Origin: Candidatus Fibrimonadaceae bacterium
GTDB lineage: Bacteria > Fibrobacterota > Fibrobacteria > Fibrobacterales > Fibrobacteraceae
DNA: 64,000 nucleotides
Reading direction: 5' to 3'
NCBI GenBank assembly: GCA_031281265.1
Contig: JAITFO010000015.1
Span: 1 to 64,000, forward strand
Below are positions 37,868 to 47,939 of this stretch, in pieces; position 1 is the stretch's first letter; every line of letters begins with the position of its first letter. Under the pieces are notes generated by a model, which did not search any database, had not been told where the DNA came from, and worked only from the letters and a program-made list of their open reading frames with translations. The position numbers and the translations under genes are program-made.

Positions 37868-38142
37868 AAAAATTTCTCCGTTGGCTTTTCAAAAAAGAAA
37901 TAGCAGAGGATAAATCAACACTTGACATCTTGATAAAGATACGTGCTCTAATAACTGGAGGTAATTTGCACAGTGTTTTTGTTAGGGATATGTCCGCAGA
38001 AATGTTGAACATACTTATCTATAAAACCACAGACAATAGAGGAAAGGCTTATTTTTTAGAGCAACTTTACTCTATTTACGCTGATATAGAACAAAAGATG
38101 AAGGAAGAAAAGGAGAGGACAAATGATTACCATGCCAGATGA
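37864..38142 (+). CDS. Small phage hypothetical protein
   Basis: 92-aa ORF coupled to neighbours. Confidence 0.5.
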   Translation: MKKFLRWLFKKEIAEDKSTLDILIKIRALITGGNLHSVFVRDMSAEMLNILIYKTTDNRGKAYFLEQLYSIYADIEQKMKEEKERTNDYHAR

Positions 38143-38326
38143 ATATGCTGACCTGTTCGATGACATCCGTAGCACGCTAATATGCTGCTCTCGGCAAGAT
38201 TGTGTTATATTAGCGCTAAATAGTATGCTTGAGGATATACTATCAAACCGCAATATCGAGGATTGGTACTACACTTTTCAACGTGCTCATGACCAGTTGC
38301 AAAAAGTTATGGAAGGTGTAAAATGA
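38123..38326 (+). CDS. Small phage hypothetical protein
   Basis: 67-aa ORF coupled to neighbours. Confidence 0.5.
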   Translation: MITMPDEYADLFDDIRSTLICCSRQDCVILALNSMLEDILSNRNIEDWYYTFQRAHDQLQKVMEGVK

Positions 38327-38718
38327 AAAAAAAGAAAACCGTACCAAAAAATAAATGCAAGTCCAGGAAGAAGTGGACTAAATGCGCGACCGAAGAAGAG
38401 CGCAAAGCTCGGCTTGCTGCCAGCCAGAAAAGATTCCGGGAGAGAAACAAAGAGAAAGTTAACGGATGGCAGAGAGACTGGCGGGAAAAGAACCCGGATA
38501 AAGTTGAGAAGTACAAAAAAGAGCAAACCGATGCGCGAGTTTTCTGGCGCAACTTTTCAGGCAAGTTTAACGCATCCGATTTGGAAGCAAGGATTGCGAA
38601 GCTGGAAAAGGAAAGCGAGAATTGGGCAAAGGAAAAAGCGGATATTTTGGCGGACTTGGAAGAAGTTTTGCAGGACAACAGGAAATTGCGGGAAGAAATA
38701 AAATGGGGGAAGAAATGA
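38323..38718 (+). CDS. Lys/Arg-rich coiled-coil phage protein
   Basis: Basic N-terminus, coiled-coil C-terminus; ATGA overlaps both sides. Confidence 0.55.
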   Translation: MKKKKTVPKNKCKSRKKWTKCATEEERKARLAASQKRFRERNKEKVNGWQRDWREKNPDKVEKYKKEQTDARVFWRNFSGKFNASDLEARIAKLEKESENWAKEKADILADLEEVLQDNRKLREEIKWGKK

Positions 38719-38924
38719 GCGAACTTACACAGGAAGAGCGGTGCGAGCTTAACAATATCCGTCACGAGATAGAGAGGATGGAAAAACTGACCACAAGCGA
38801 GAAGCTGAAAGCGGTGAGCGCGGTTCTGCGCGGTGTGCTTGAATTATACTCATCGAATTTCGTATTGGCTAATGCTAGGTACCAGCTTGAGCGTTGCTGC
38901 CAGAACAATATGGAGCGGCTATGA
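38715..38924 (+). CDS. Small phage hypothetical protein
   Basis: ATGAGCGAACTTACACAG start at 38715 coupled to previous stop. Confidence 0.5.
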   Translation: MSELTQEERCELNNIRHEIERMEKLTTSEKLKAVSAVLRGVLELYSSNFVLANARYQLERCCQNNMERL

Positions 38925-39676
38925 GCACAGCGGAGTATATGCGAAATTCCAGGCGGAGAATACCAGTGATGGTCAATGGTAAAGCTTTTGAAATAAATGG
39001 CAATGAGTTGTGCAAATTGAACGAAATTTTGTTCTTTATGAACGCGGAAGAGATGGAAACTTTGTTTGAGATGTTCAAAACGCACAATAAAGCGTTCAGA
39101 ATGAACATAGAATTGTGCGATATGAACACGAAAAACGGCGAAAATAGCGAAAAAACGCCATTTTCAGCGGAAAAAACCCTTCGCGGGGGGAGGGGGGGAA
39201 TTTTTTTATTAAATAATACGTCTAACCCTAGTGATACGTTTGATAGCACAAAAGTACAATTAAAAGAAAAAATAGAAAAAAAGAAACGCGAAAATCACAG
39301 CGAGGAAATTCTCAAAAATTTTGAAATTTTTTGGCAGGCTTGGCCCTGCAGTCATCGCAAAACGGACAAACAAGGCTCGCTGAAACGATTTGCGGCGGCG
39401 TTTAGAAATAACAAGGATTTGTCTTTTGAAACGATTATGAAAGGGCTTGAATGGTGGAAGAATAGCAACGGCTGGCGCGACCCGCAATACATACCGGCTC
39501 CTGAGGTTTGGCTTTACAAATGCCGCTGGCTATCAGTGCAAAACGAGCCATCGCAGCCAAGCGAACCTCAACACTTTGCCACTAGCGCACAGCCACCGCA
39601 GCCACAGGACGATACAAAGCGCATGAGCAACACAGAACTCGCAGAATTGTTCAGAACGGCGGGGGGTACGACATGA
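38921..39676 (+). CDS. Phage replication-module hypothetical protein
   Basis: FEIFWQAWPCSHRKTDKQGSLKRFAAAF...GLEWWKNSNGWRDPQYIPAPEVWLYKCRW, typical of phage replisome organiser C-termini. Confidence 0.5.
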   Translation: MSTAEYMRNSRRRIPVMVNGKAFEINGNELCKLNEILFFMNAEEMETLFEMFKTHNKAFRMNIELCDMNTKNGENSEKTPFSAEKTLRGGRGGIFLLNNTSNPSDTFDSTKVQLKEKIEKKKRENHSEEILKNFEIFWQAWPCSHRKTDKQGSLKRFAAAFRNNKDLSFETIMKGLEWWKNSNGWRDPQYIPAPEVWLYKCRWLSVQNEPSQPSEPQHFATSAQPPQPQDDTKRMSNTELAELFRTAGGTT

Positions 39677-40071
39677 AGCTCTATAGAGAGATAGATGTGC
39701 TTGCGTGTATTGATAGTATCATCACTAATTGGCGTTATATTAGCGATAGATATCATGACAAATATTATGTTGACGAAAAAACATTCCGGCGTATGCTTGG
39801 GCTTAGCCGCACTAAATTTTATGATATGAAAAAAGCAGGCAAGTTTGAGTTGGGAATGCAATCCGCAACTAGAGGAACAAGGCGTGTTAAATACCACATT
39901 CTTTTCAATTACCAGACCCAGAAAATAGAGATTGAGGGTCAAAAGAGATTACCCATTGAACCCAAACATAGGAGAAACAACAATGGCAAAAAAGCAGCAA
40001 AACAGCAAAGCCCTGAGCAAAAAAGCGAGCAAGGCTTTCAAGAAGGCAGCAGCGGAAACGCAAACCAATAA
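39673..40071 (+). CDS. Phage hypothetical DNA-binding-like protein
   Basis: HTH-like YYVDEKTFRRMLGLSRTKFYDMKKAGKF; overlaps parB-like gene. Confidence 0.5.
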   Translation: MKLYREIDVLACIDSIITNWRYISDRYHDKYYVDEKTFRRMLGLSRTKFYDMKKAGKFELGMQSATRGTRRVKYHILFNYQTQKIEIEGQKRLPIEPKHRRNNNGKKAAKQQSPEQKSEQGFQEGSSGNANQ

Positions 40072-41374
40072 CCTATCCGCAGCGGCAAAGCGCGAGACCA
40101 GGCGTTTGCCTATTAGCGAGATATGCACAGACCCGCAGAACCCGCGCAGGCGTGCCATAACGCCGGAGAATGATCCAGGGTTGCAGGACTTGGCGGATAG
40201 CATCGCAAAGTTCGGCGATGTTCTTGAGCCGCTTATAGTGCGGCTGAGGACAGAGGAAGAACGCGAGGGAGATGGATTCTTTCCTGATTGCCCGTATATG
40301 CTAATAAGCGGGCATCGCAGGAAAGCGGCGGCAAAGCTCGCGGGCATTGAGACGTTGCATTGCGTGGTGTGGGAGAACATAAGCCCTGCGGAGGCTTTTG
40401 AGATGCAACTGGTGGAGAACTTGCACAGGGCGGACTTGCTGCCAACCGAGGAAGCATTGGCGTATCAGCGGATGATTTCGGAGCTTCATTACACATATAA
40501 GGAAATCTCTTTGCGTGTTGGCAGGAGCGATAAGCATATTCTCCGTTATCTGCGTTTGCAAATGCTGCCAGAGGAATTGAAAGCAAAAATAGACAGCGGA
40601 GAATGTTCAATTCAAAAAGCGCTGTTCCTTTGCTCTTTGCCTGAAGGCATCGTAGAAAAGATTTTAGATGGCTACGATTATTTGCTCGGCTCTAGCATGA
40701 CATATAATAGTTTCAAAGATGCGCTTTTCAGAACCTTCATAAAGGATTTGGACGGCGACCTGCCATTCAAGCTGGACGGCAAGTATGGGAGCTTGCCGAA
40801 GTGCACCGAGTGCCCGCACAAAGGTTCGCATCCTGAGCTGTTTGCGGAGTATGCTGAAGATGACAAGGACAAATGCCCTCTCAAGCAATGTTTCAGAGAA
40901 AAAGAAGCCATTGCTGAGGAACAAAGAGAAAAGGCAAAAGCCAAAGCGCAGGCAAAGAAAGGGAATGCCAGGGAAGATGAAGATAATGCAAATGATGACG
41001 ATGATGATAATGAAGGAAGCTCTGGAAATGATTATTGGGATCAACACAAAGCGGTTCGCCAAGCTAGAGCAGCTTGGTATCTGGATAAGCTAATTGCTAT
41101 TAGAGGTCTCAATGTTTTTGATCTATTTGTTGAATGTATGGAAAACGATGATTTTCTTGATGATGATTGGGATGATTTATACAAGCAACATACAAGCAAA
41201 ACATCTGCCGAGTTGCAGCAGAGTGGAACCCCAGAAGAAATTTTAAAAGCAAAACTAATCAGCGACTTTTGCAATAAAGCTAGCGACTATGACGAGGATG
41301 AAATGGTTAAATGGCTTGGCTGCGAGGAATGTCCTGACGAGGTGTTAAACCGAGCGAGGGTTGCCGCGCTGTGA
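39983..41374 (+). CDS. ParB/Spo0J-like nuclease-domain protein (phage)
   Basis: ISEICTDPQNPRR...LEPLIVR...YMLISGHRRKAAAKLAGIETLHCVVWENISPAEAFEMQLVENLHRADLLPTEEALAYQRM; AGGAGA RBS. Confidence 0.9.
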   Translation: MAKKQQNSKALSKKASKAFKKAAAETQTNNLSAAAKRETRRLPISEICTDPQNPRRRAITPENDPGLQDLADSIAKFGDVLEPLIVRLRTEEEREGDGFFPDCPYMLISGHRRKAAAKLAGIETLHCVVWENISPAEAFEMQLVENLHRADLLPTEEALAYQRMISELHYTYKEISLRVGRSDKHILRYLRLQMLPEELKAKIDSGECSIQKALFLCSLPEGIVEKILDGYDYLLGSSMTYNSFKDALFRTFIKDLDGDLPFKLDGKYGSLPKCTECPHKGSHPELFAEYAEDDKDKCPLKQCFREKEAIAEEQREKAKAKAQAKKGNAREDEDNANDDDDDNEGSSGNDYWDQHKAVRQARAAWYLDKLIAIRGLNVFDLFVECMENDDFLDDDWDDLYKQHTSKTSAELQQSGTPEEILKAKLISDFCNKASDYDEDEMVKWLGCEECPDEVLNRARVAAL

Positions 41375-41477
41375 TAGGTTCTGGGGGCACCCCCGCCCCC
41401 CAAAACGTCGAAATGTCGAGTTCGTTAAAATTTAGGAATGGGACAAAATTACGGATGTCACAAAACAAGGAAAGGGA

Positions 41478-41879
41478 ATGAAGAATGAAGAAAATCAAGG
41501 CGAATTTTTTGAATCTGCGAAATCAGATTCAAAAGATGAATTGACAGAGTGGAAAATCCGCTCTGAAAAAGCGAAGGCTGAAAAACTGGAAACGGACAAT
41601 GCTTTGCGAAGCGGCAAACTTATCTATGCAGATAAAGCCGAGGAAAGTTTTCAGCAGATGTTGAATATAATCTACAGCTCTTTACAAGCAATACTATCTG
41701 AGTCGTTGCCTCACGAGCTTGTAAATTGCCAAACAACCGGGGAGATACGCGACAAACTAGTTGCGACTTACAACGATATTATAGCCAGAAGCAAAGAAGC
41801 CTTTGAGGATTTTTTGAGAAACGGGAACACGCAAAAGCTAGAGGATTTGGAAAAAGAAGATGCCGAGTCAGTTGCCTAA
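41478..41879 (+). CDS. Terminase small subunit-like protein
   Basis: EWKIRSEKAKAEKLETDNALRSGKLIYADKAEESFQQML, Nu1-like; immediately precedes terL. Confidence 0.6.
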   Translation: MKNEENQGEFFESAKSDSKDELTEWKIRSEKAKAEKLETDNALRSGKLIYADKAEESFQQMLNIIYSSLQAILSESLPHELVNCQTTGEIRDKLVATYNDIIARSKEAFEDFLRNGNTQKLEDLEKEDAESVA

Positions 41880-43827
41880 TTCTTTTCGACAATGCTTCAC
41901 GGCTGGATGCAACCGCCCCGTCCACGCTGATGGGCTTTGCAATACTTGCTATAAGCGAAGGTTAAGACAAAGAGAAAAAGAAACGGCAGTGGCAAAAGAC
42001 ACTTCATTCAGCATCGGAGAAACGTCCGGCGTGCTTGCTGTAGATAACAGCCGCTTTGCTATGCGTCTTGCTCAGATTGCTCTAAATATTCTTGCTAAAG
42101 AAAATTCAATTGACTTAAAATCTTGGATTGAGGAAAAAATAACTTTGCCACCTGGTAATGGATACAAAGGTGTGCCCAAAATGAACTTTAACACGTTCCC
42201 TCATATAAAGCAAATACTGAAATTAGTTGACAACCCGGACTGCAAAAAAATAGTTCTTTGCTTTGCAGCGCAAACGGGCAAATCCGATACGCTCGCCAGC
42301 ATAGCAGCTTATTTAACCGGTTATCGGAACCGGCGCGGTCTTTTTGTTTTGCCAACAGCGAAGATGGTGGACAAAGTGCGTGAAACGAGGCTGCTGCCGC
42401 TTTTTCAAAATTCGAGCAAAGATATTGGTTTTCAGTATTTAAAGGATAAGACGGTGTTCAATTTCTCAGGCAATTTCTTTTCCATGGCCCTCGCCAGCTC
42501 TCCGGCAACAATGGCGGAGCAAACAAGCACTTCTTGGGTAATCATAGACGAACACGACGAATTCAACCTTGAGGCTTCCAAGTCTGCGGATCCTGTGAAG
42601 CTCTCTGAAAGACGTATGCAGGCGAGCCAGAAAAAACTGCTGATACTTGCCAGCACTCCAAAAAAGACGGGCGCAGGCTACACTTACGACCACTACCGCC
42701 GCTCAAAAGAATTCATAGAGGAAATACAATGCCCCCTCTGCGGCAGCTGGTTTGTCCCGGATTTTTATAATCATTTTAAGTGGCCAAAAGAAGCGGAGAA
42801 TGGCGATTTGAGCGAGATAGAAATTTACAGCCTTGCTTGGGTTGAGTGTCCTCATTGCCTCGGCGAAATAACCGATGCAATGCACTTTGATATAGTTACG
42901 GAAAGGAAGCGTTGGAAAGATTTAGACCCTGATATGACAATAGCAGAATGCGGGTTCCGCTTGCCGTGCTATCTTACCCCTAACAGAAATTTTAGCTCCA
43001 TTGTGTCTGAATATCTAAAGGTCAAAAACAATCCGATGGAGCTGGACGACTTTAACAACTCCGTGCTCGCAAAACCTGTTGAGGCAATAAATTCCAGAAC
43101 AAGCGCGGAAATAGACTATTCAAAATTGAAAAGCAACTACTATATTGAAAATCTAGATATGCCAGAGGAAGTGTTTGCTCTCACCGCTGGCGCAGACATA
43201 GGAAAATCGGAAATATGGTTTACGCTTCTCGGCTGGGCTACCCGCGATAGAAAATTTGTGATAAGAAGTGAGAAGATTGAAAGGGGCAGGGGCGCAGATA
43301 GTTTAGAAATAGCGATGGATAAAGCGACAAAGCTATGCACAATGGATTACAAATACAAAGGTAGCTACAAGCCGCGTTTTTTTGGCGGTCTTGTTGATTC
43401 CGGTTATGACACTGATTTTGTCTATGATTATTGCCTTAAAAAACACCCGTTATGGACAGCTGCTAAAGGGTACACCGACCAGCTGCGGCTTTTTGAAGTA
43501 TCAACAGTTGACAAGAAAAATAAAATCTCAAAATACAGCGGGCTGCCTTTAGTTATCCTTAATACTGATATGCTAAACAGCAGTTTGCATGAATATTTGA
43601 GCACCCCGCCCGGTGAGCGTCACAGCATTGCCTTTCCCGCCGATGCTTCTTATTTTCTCTTCGAGCATCTGGCAGCCCAGGAACAGCACGAGATTCCAGG
43701 TAAATATAACACGATATACAGATGGGGCAAGTTGAAAGGCCGCCCTGACCATTTGCGTGATTGCCTTCTTCACGCTATAGCCATAGGCATCTATCGTGGT
43801 TTCAATAGCAAGGAAAGGGTTGAATAA
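41860..43827 (+). CDS. Phage terminase large subunit (GpA-like)
   Basis: KIVLCFAAQTGKSDTLASIAAYL (Walker A-like), WVIIDEHDEFN, LILASTPKKTGAGYTYDHYRRS, ALTAGADIGKSEIWFTLLGW. Confidence 0.9.
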   Translation: MPSQLPNSFRQCFTAGCNRPVHADGLCNTCYKRRLRQREKETAVAKDTSFSIGETSGVLAVDNSRFAMRLAQIALNILAKENSIDLKSWIEEKITLPPGNGYKGVPKMNFNTFPHIKQILKLVDNPDCKKIVLCFAAQTGKSDTLASIAAYLTGYRNRRGLFVLPTAKMVDKVRETRLLPLFQNSSKDIGFQYLKDKTVFNFSGNFFSMALASSPATMAEQTSTSWVIIDEHDEFNLEASKSADPVKLSERRMQASQKKLLILASTPKKTGAGYTYDHYRRSKEFIEEIQCPLCGSWFVPDFYNHFKWPKEAENGDLSEIEIYSLAWVECPHCLGEITDAMHFDIVTERKRWKDLDPDMTIAECGFRLPCYLTPNRNFSSIVSEYLKVKNNPMELDDFNNSVLAKPVEAINSRTSAEIDYSKLKSNYYIENLDMPEEVFALTAGADIGKSEIWFTLLGWATRDRKFVIRSEKIERGRGADSLEIAMDKATKLCTMDYKYKGSYKPRFFGGLVDSGYDTDFVYDYCLKKHPLWTAAKGYTDQLRLFEVSTVDKKNKISKYSGLPLVILNTDMLNSSLHEYLSTPPGERHSIAFPADASYFLFEHLAAQEQHEIPGKYNTIYRWGKLKGRPDHLRDCLLHAIAIGIYRGFNSKERVE

Positions 43828-45191
43828 TGGAGCTATCCCTTAACCCGGAGATTTTTCTGCTTGGCGGCATCTTTCAGGATGAACGAGCGATATTCAAAGT
43901 GTATTCCACGCTTTCCGCAAAAGATTTTTCTATGCAAAAATACGGCTATGTGTTTTCCGCGATGCAGCAGCTTGCAGCTGAAAATGCTCCGATAGATGTT
44001 CTTACCGTTTTTGACAAGATGCAAAAAAACAACACCGCCTGGTTGGACAGGGATGATTTGTTTAGCATAGTGGAGTCCGCGCCCTCGGCGGCGAACATAG
44101 AATATTACGCCAGCCTTATAAAAGAATCTTCCAACAAGCGATCGCTTTATTCTTTGGTAGGCAAGATAGCAGGGATGATAAAAGACGAAACGAAACCCTT
44201 TGAAGAAATACTCTCTTTTGCTTACGATGAATTGAGTTTGCTTGGCAAGCAAAAAAAGAAGGGGCCTATAACAGCAGCGGAAAGCGTTGAAAAGCTGAAG
44301 GAGATGATAGAGCAAAATCGGCATCTGGGATTGCAAACAGGACTGAATGCGCTTGACCGCAAAATTACTGGAATGAGACCGGGCGAGATGATTGTGCTCG
44401 CTGCCCCGCCATCGGTCGGCAAAACTGCGCTCGCAGCGAACATAGCAAACAATGTCCTGAAGCTAGGCAAAACGGTTGCTTTTTTCAGTCTTGAAATGAC
44501 GGATGCGGAGATAGCTACGCGGTTTATATCTCTGACCTCGCAGGTTAATTCAAAGTCTATAATAAATGGCCCGGATTATGGAGAAAGCGAGAAATTGCAA
44601 AAAGGCATAAACAGCTACAGGCAAACGAAACTTTTCATAGACGATTCCAGCGAGATAAAAGTACCGGAGATTAGGATGACTTGCAACGAGATAAAATGCA
44701 AAACCGGTTCCCTTGATTTGGTTGTGGTGGATTATTTGCAGCTGATAGAATCCGGTAAAAAAGAGAACCAGACAATAGCTATGGGCGATGTTAGCCGCAG
44801 CCTGAAAATACTGGCAAAAGAACTTGAGGTACCCGTGTTGTGTTTATCACAACTTAATAGGGGTTATAAGGATGGAAAGATAAGCCTATTTAATTTACGC
44901 GATTCCGGGAACATAGAACAGGATGCGAACCAGGTGTGGTTCATAACTTTCCCTATCGATTTCGCAAAAGATAGCGATAAGCATAAACACGACCCGAAAC
45001 TTGCAAAGCTGGAGATTGCGAAAAACCGTGGCGGGGAAAAAGGCGTTGTTGATTTGCAGTTTGAAGCGGAATACACTTTATTCACTGATTACGACCACAG
45101 CAGAATGAATCCAGCAATGAGAAACGGCGGCGCGGACAAAGACGGATTTTTTCCTGTGAACATTCCAACGGAGGCAATAAATGGAAAATGA
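43827..45191 (+). CDS. DnaB-type replicative helicase (phage)
   Basis: GEMIVLAAPPSVGKTALAANIANNVLKLGKTVAFFSLEM, LVVVDYLQLIESG, LSQLNRG, RDSGNIEQDANQVWFI. Confidence 0.95.
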   Translation: MELSLNPEIFLLGGIFQDERAIFKVYSTLSAKDFSMQKYGYVFSAMQQLAAENAPIDVLTVFDKMQKNNTAWLDRDDLFSIVESAPSAANIEYYASLIKESSNKRSLYSLVGKIAGMIKDETKPFEEILSFAYDELSLLGKQKKKGPITAAESVEKLKEMIEQNRHLGLQTGLNALDRKITGMRPGEMIVLAAPPSVGKTALAANIANNVLKLGKTVAFFSLEMTDAEIATRFISLTSQVNSKSIINGPDYGESEKLQKGINSYRQTKLFIDDSSEIKVPEIRMTCNEIKCKTGSLDLVVVDYLQLIESGKKENQTIAMGDVSRSLKILAKELEVPVLCLSQLNRGYKDGKISLFNLRDSGNIEQDANQVWFITFPIDFAKDSDKHKHDPKLAKLEIAKNRGGEKGVVDLQFEAEYTLFTDYDHSRMNPAMRNGGADKDGFFPVNIPTEAINGK

Positions 45192-45489
45192 ACAAGATGA
45201 AGAACCAGAAGTTGATGAATGGGCGGAATTTGAAAAAGACTGCCAAAAAATAAAATTTCATTTATCTAATGAGTATTGCGATTGGTGGTTTGGGCATTTT
45301 TTCTTGTGTGTAGAAAATTGCCAATTTTATAAGCAAGGTAAAAACGGAGGCTGTTGCCACGGCAGAGAGAAAATAGAATATGAATTTGTTATTGAAGATT
45401 GGGATGAAATAACGAATATTCTTTGTGCTTTAAAACAAGGTGGATATTCGGAGCTAAAATTTAAAGAGGATAAAAAAAGTGCGGACTAG
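45181..45489 (+). CDS. Phage hypothetical protein
   Basis: 102-aa ORF overlapping dnaB end. Confidence 0.5.
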   Translation: MENEQDEEPEVDEWAEFEKDCQKIKFHLSNEYCDWWFGHFFLCVENCQFYKQGKNGGCCHGREKIEYEFVIEDWDEITNILCALKQGGYSELKFKEDKKSAD

Positions 45490-45579
45490 CAGATACTAAA
45501 TCCCGCGCTTTGGTTCATTTTCAAAAAATATGTTTGGGGCATTTCCCCATTTTTATTTTTTTTGTGTTATATTTGTTTT

Positions 45580-45853
45580 AATGGCAACAGAACCCACCCA
45601 AACAACCGAGCCGGACAACGGAAAAAGTTTTTCTGACATCGCGCAGAAAACTAAAAATATTCTCAGCACCCGGAATGACAACGGGTTTTTGACAAAATCA
45701 CAGACAAACAGCGATGGCGCGCTCACTGAAAAATTCTCTCTCTCCGATACCGCGAACTTTACGGAGAAAATGAAAAAATTAGCCAAGATTGAGCAAACTG
45801 AAAAATATGCAGACGATATATACAAACCCATAAGAATGGCGCGTGCATTATGA
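45580..45853 (+). CDS. Phage hypothetical protein upstream of portal
   Basis: ORF 45530-45853; plausible start MATEPTQTTEPDN near 45581; coordinates approximate. Confidence 0.4.
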
Positions 45854-47304
45854 GACAGGCTTATAAACTTTTAGATACAAATATAGATCGCTGGCTCTCA
45901 ACGGTCAAAAGCGAGAATGAGCTTTTGCAGAACGGTGAGTATTCTAAAATAGTGGCAGCGGCAAAAGCATTTGTCCGTAACGAACAAATTGCAAACGCGG
46001 TAAAAGTTACGGCTGAAACATATTGTGGAAATATCACGCCAGACAAAGGGCACGCTGTTTCAAAAAAAGCATTTAACGAATGGGCAAAACACGCTGGATT
46101 GCGCTCTGGCGAAAGCCTCGGCGAACTGAACACGGAGCTGGTTGGTATATTGACTTGGGGTGATTGTCTAATTGTCCTTGACAGAACCCCCTATGCCCCG
46201 GCTGGTACAATTTCGGCACGGGTGAAACTGATAGACCCGCTTTGCGTGCAAACGCCCCCAAAATACCGAAACAAAGGTTTAGTATCCGGTATGAAAGTTA
46301 TACTTGGCGTTGTGTTTGATGTAAATGATATTGAAATTGGTTACTTTGTGCTTAAAGCAGGGCTTGACGGCAGCAAAGACGAACATTACCAATATATTCC
46401 CTGCTATGATGATAAAACTGGCCGCTTTGTGAGCGCGTTAGTATGTCGCCCTGGTTCCCGTTTCCCTGGACAAGCGCGTGGGTTCCCCATGCTTTTGGCT
46501 GCACTGTTTAGCATCAATGCAATAGACAAGCTGAGTGAGTTTACTGTTAGGGAAGCAAATGTTAAATCAATGTTAGGAATTGTTGTTACAACCGATTCCG
46601 TCAATGCACCCCCTGCGCTGGGTGTAGGCGATGAAGTTTTTAAACTAAATCCAGAGCCAAAGGAAGGCGAGGAAGGGAAAACCAATGAGGACAAGCCTAA
46701 AGTGAATATATCGCAGCTTGAATCTGGCGATGTCCCTGTGCTCCCACCAAACACGGATATAAAAACTATAAACAATGGCGGCAACCTTGACATATCGTCT
46801 GGAATAAAAGAGCAACTTAAACTTGTTGCAGCTGGAATGGGAATCCCTTATCATATTCTTTTGAAAGATTTTACGGGCATAAATTTTTCCGCTGGTAAAC
46901 TTGAAATAGATGCGCTTTTCCGTCTGTTTGATTTGTGGAATTATGGCCCTATAATGAGAGTGTTCAGCGAAATTTACAAATGGGTTGTTATTGAGTGGTG
47001 GCTTTTGCGAGGTGTGATACCAGTTCCCGCGATGTGGGAAAATGATTGGATAGGCCCCGGCGCACCAGACCCCGACCCCCTAAAAAGCGCACACGCTGAA
47101 TCTGTGCGACTTAGCACTGGAACTGTTGCCCGTTCAAGCCTCGCGGGAAAAAGAGGTGACGACTATGAGCAAACATTGCAGCAGATTAAAGACGATGGCG
47201 AAGCCGAGAAGCGCACGCTTGGCCGCAGTTTTGCCATAGGCTGGGCGGCTGAGAAATCCGCAACGATAGGAAGCTCAAAAGATGATGTGGAGGAAGATGA
47301 ATGA
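45850..47304 (+). CDS. Phage portal protein
   Basis: Position after terminase; RVKLIDPLCVQTPPKYR, GIKEQLKLVAAGMGIPYHILLKDFTGINFSAGKLEI, lambda-type portal pattern. Confidence 0.82.
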   Translation: MRQAYKLLDTNIDRWLSTVKSENELLQNGEYSKIVAAAKAFVRNEQIANAVKVTAETYCGNITPDKGHAVSKKAFNEWAKHAGLRSGESLGELNTELVGILTWGDCLIVLDRTPYAPAGTISARVKLIDPLCVQTPPKYRNKGLVSGMKVILGVVFDVNDIEIGYFVLKAGLDGSKDEHYQYIPCYDDKTGRFVSALVCRPGSRFPGQARGFPMLLAALFSINAIDKLSEFTVREANVKSMLGIVVTTDSVNAPPALGVGDEVFKLNPEPKEGEEGKTNEDKPKVNISQLESGDVPVLPPNTDIKTINNGGNLDISSGIKEQLKLVAAGMGIPYHILLKDFTGINFSAGKLEIDALFRLFDLWNYGPIMRVFSEIYKWVVIEWWLLRGVIPVPAMWENDWIGPGAPDPDPLKSAHAESVRLSTGTVARSSLAGKRGDDYEQTLQQIKDDGEAEKRTLGRSFAIGWAAEKSATIGSSKDDVEEDE

Positions 47305-47939
47305 TTAAGGCTAAATTTGAAAAACCAACGGTGATATTTTTCGAGTCGTCTGTGTTCCCTGAATCTCTTGACTACTTGGAAGCTGAATTGCGTAATGCTT
47401 TTGCAAGCGACTGCGATGCGGTTGTTCTTGCGATACGCTCTTACGGCGGCTATTCTTATAAGTTGCCTGAGATGTCAAGGCTTATTGACAAAGTGGCAAA
47501 GGATAAGCCCGTGTTTGCATATACGGACACTGTAATGGCAAGCGCGGCTTACTGGATAGGTGCTTGTGCAGACCGCGTTTACATTGCTCCGAGCGCAATA
47601 GTTGGCGCAGTTGGAGCGTATTCTGAACTTTACGATTTCTCAAAGTATTACGAGAAGCAAGGTATAGAGTATATGCTGTTCCGTGCTGGTGAGGACAAAG
47701 CAAGGATAGGCTTTGACGGACAAATGCGCGACACCGACAAAGCGGAATTGCAAACTGATGTTGAGGAATCTTGGAAAGAGTTTAAAAGTTGCATACTCGC
47801 GCATAGAAAAATAGACGATGCTCATTTGCAGGGCAAAGTGTTCAGCGGAGACAAAGCTCTTAAACTTGGATTTGTGGATGGCTTTTTTGATTCGATATAT
47901 GATTTAGTGGACACACTTAAAACCGGAGGTATAGAATAA
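47301..47939 (+). CDS. S49/ClpP-like phage head maturation protease
   Basis: IRSYGGYSYKLPEMSRLIDKVAKDKPVFAYTDTVMASAAYWIGACADRVYIAPSAIVGAVG. Confidence 0.9.
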   Translation: MIKAKFEKPTVIFFESSVFPESLDYLEAELRNAFASDCDAVVLAIRSYGGYSYKLPEMSRLIDKVAKDKPVFAYTDTVMASAAYWIGACADRVYIAPSAIVGAVGAYSELYDFSKYYEKQGIEYMLFRAGEDKARIGFDGQMRDTDKAELQTDVEESWKEFKSCILAHRKIDDAHLQGKVFSGDKALKLGFVDGFFDSIYDLVDTLKTGGIE

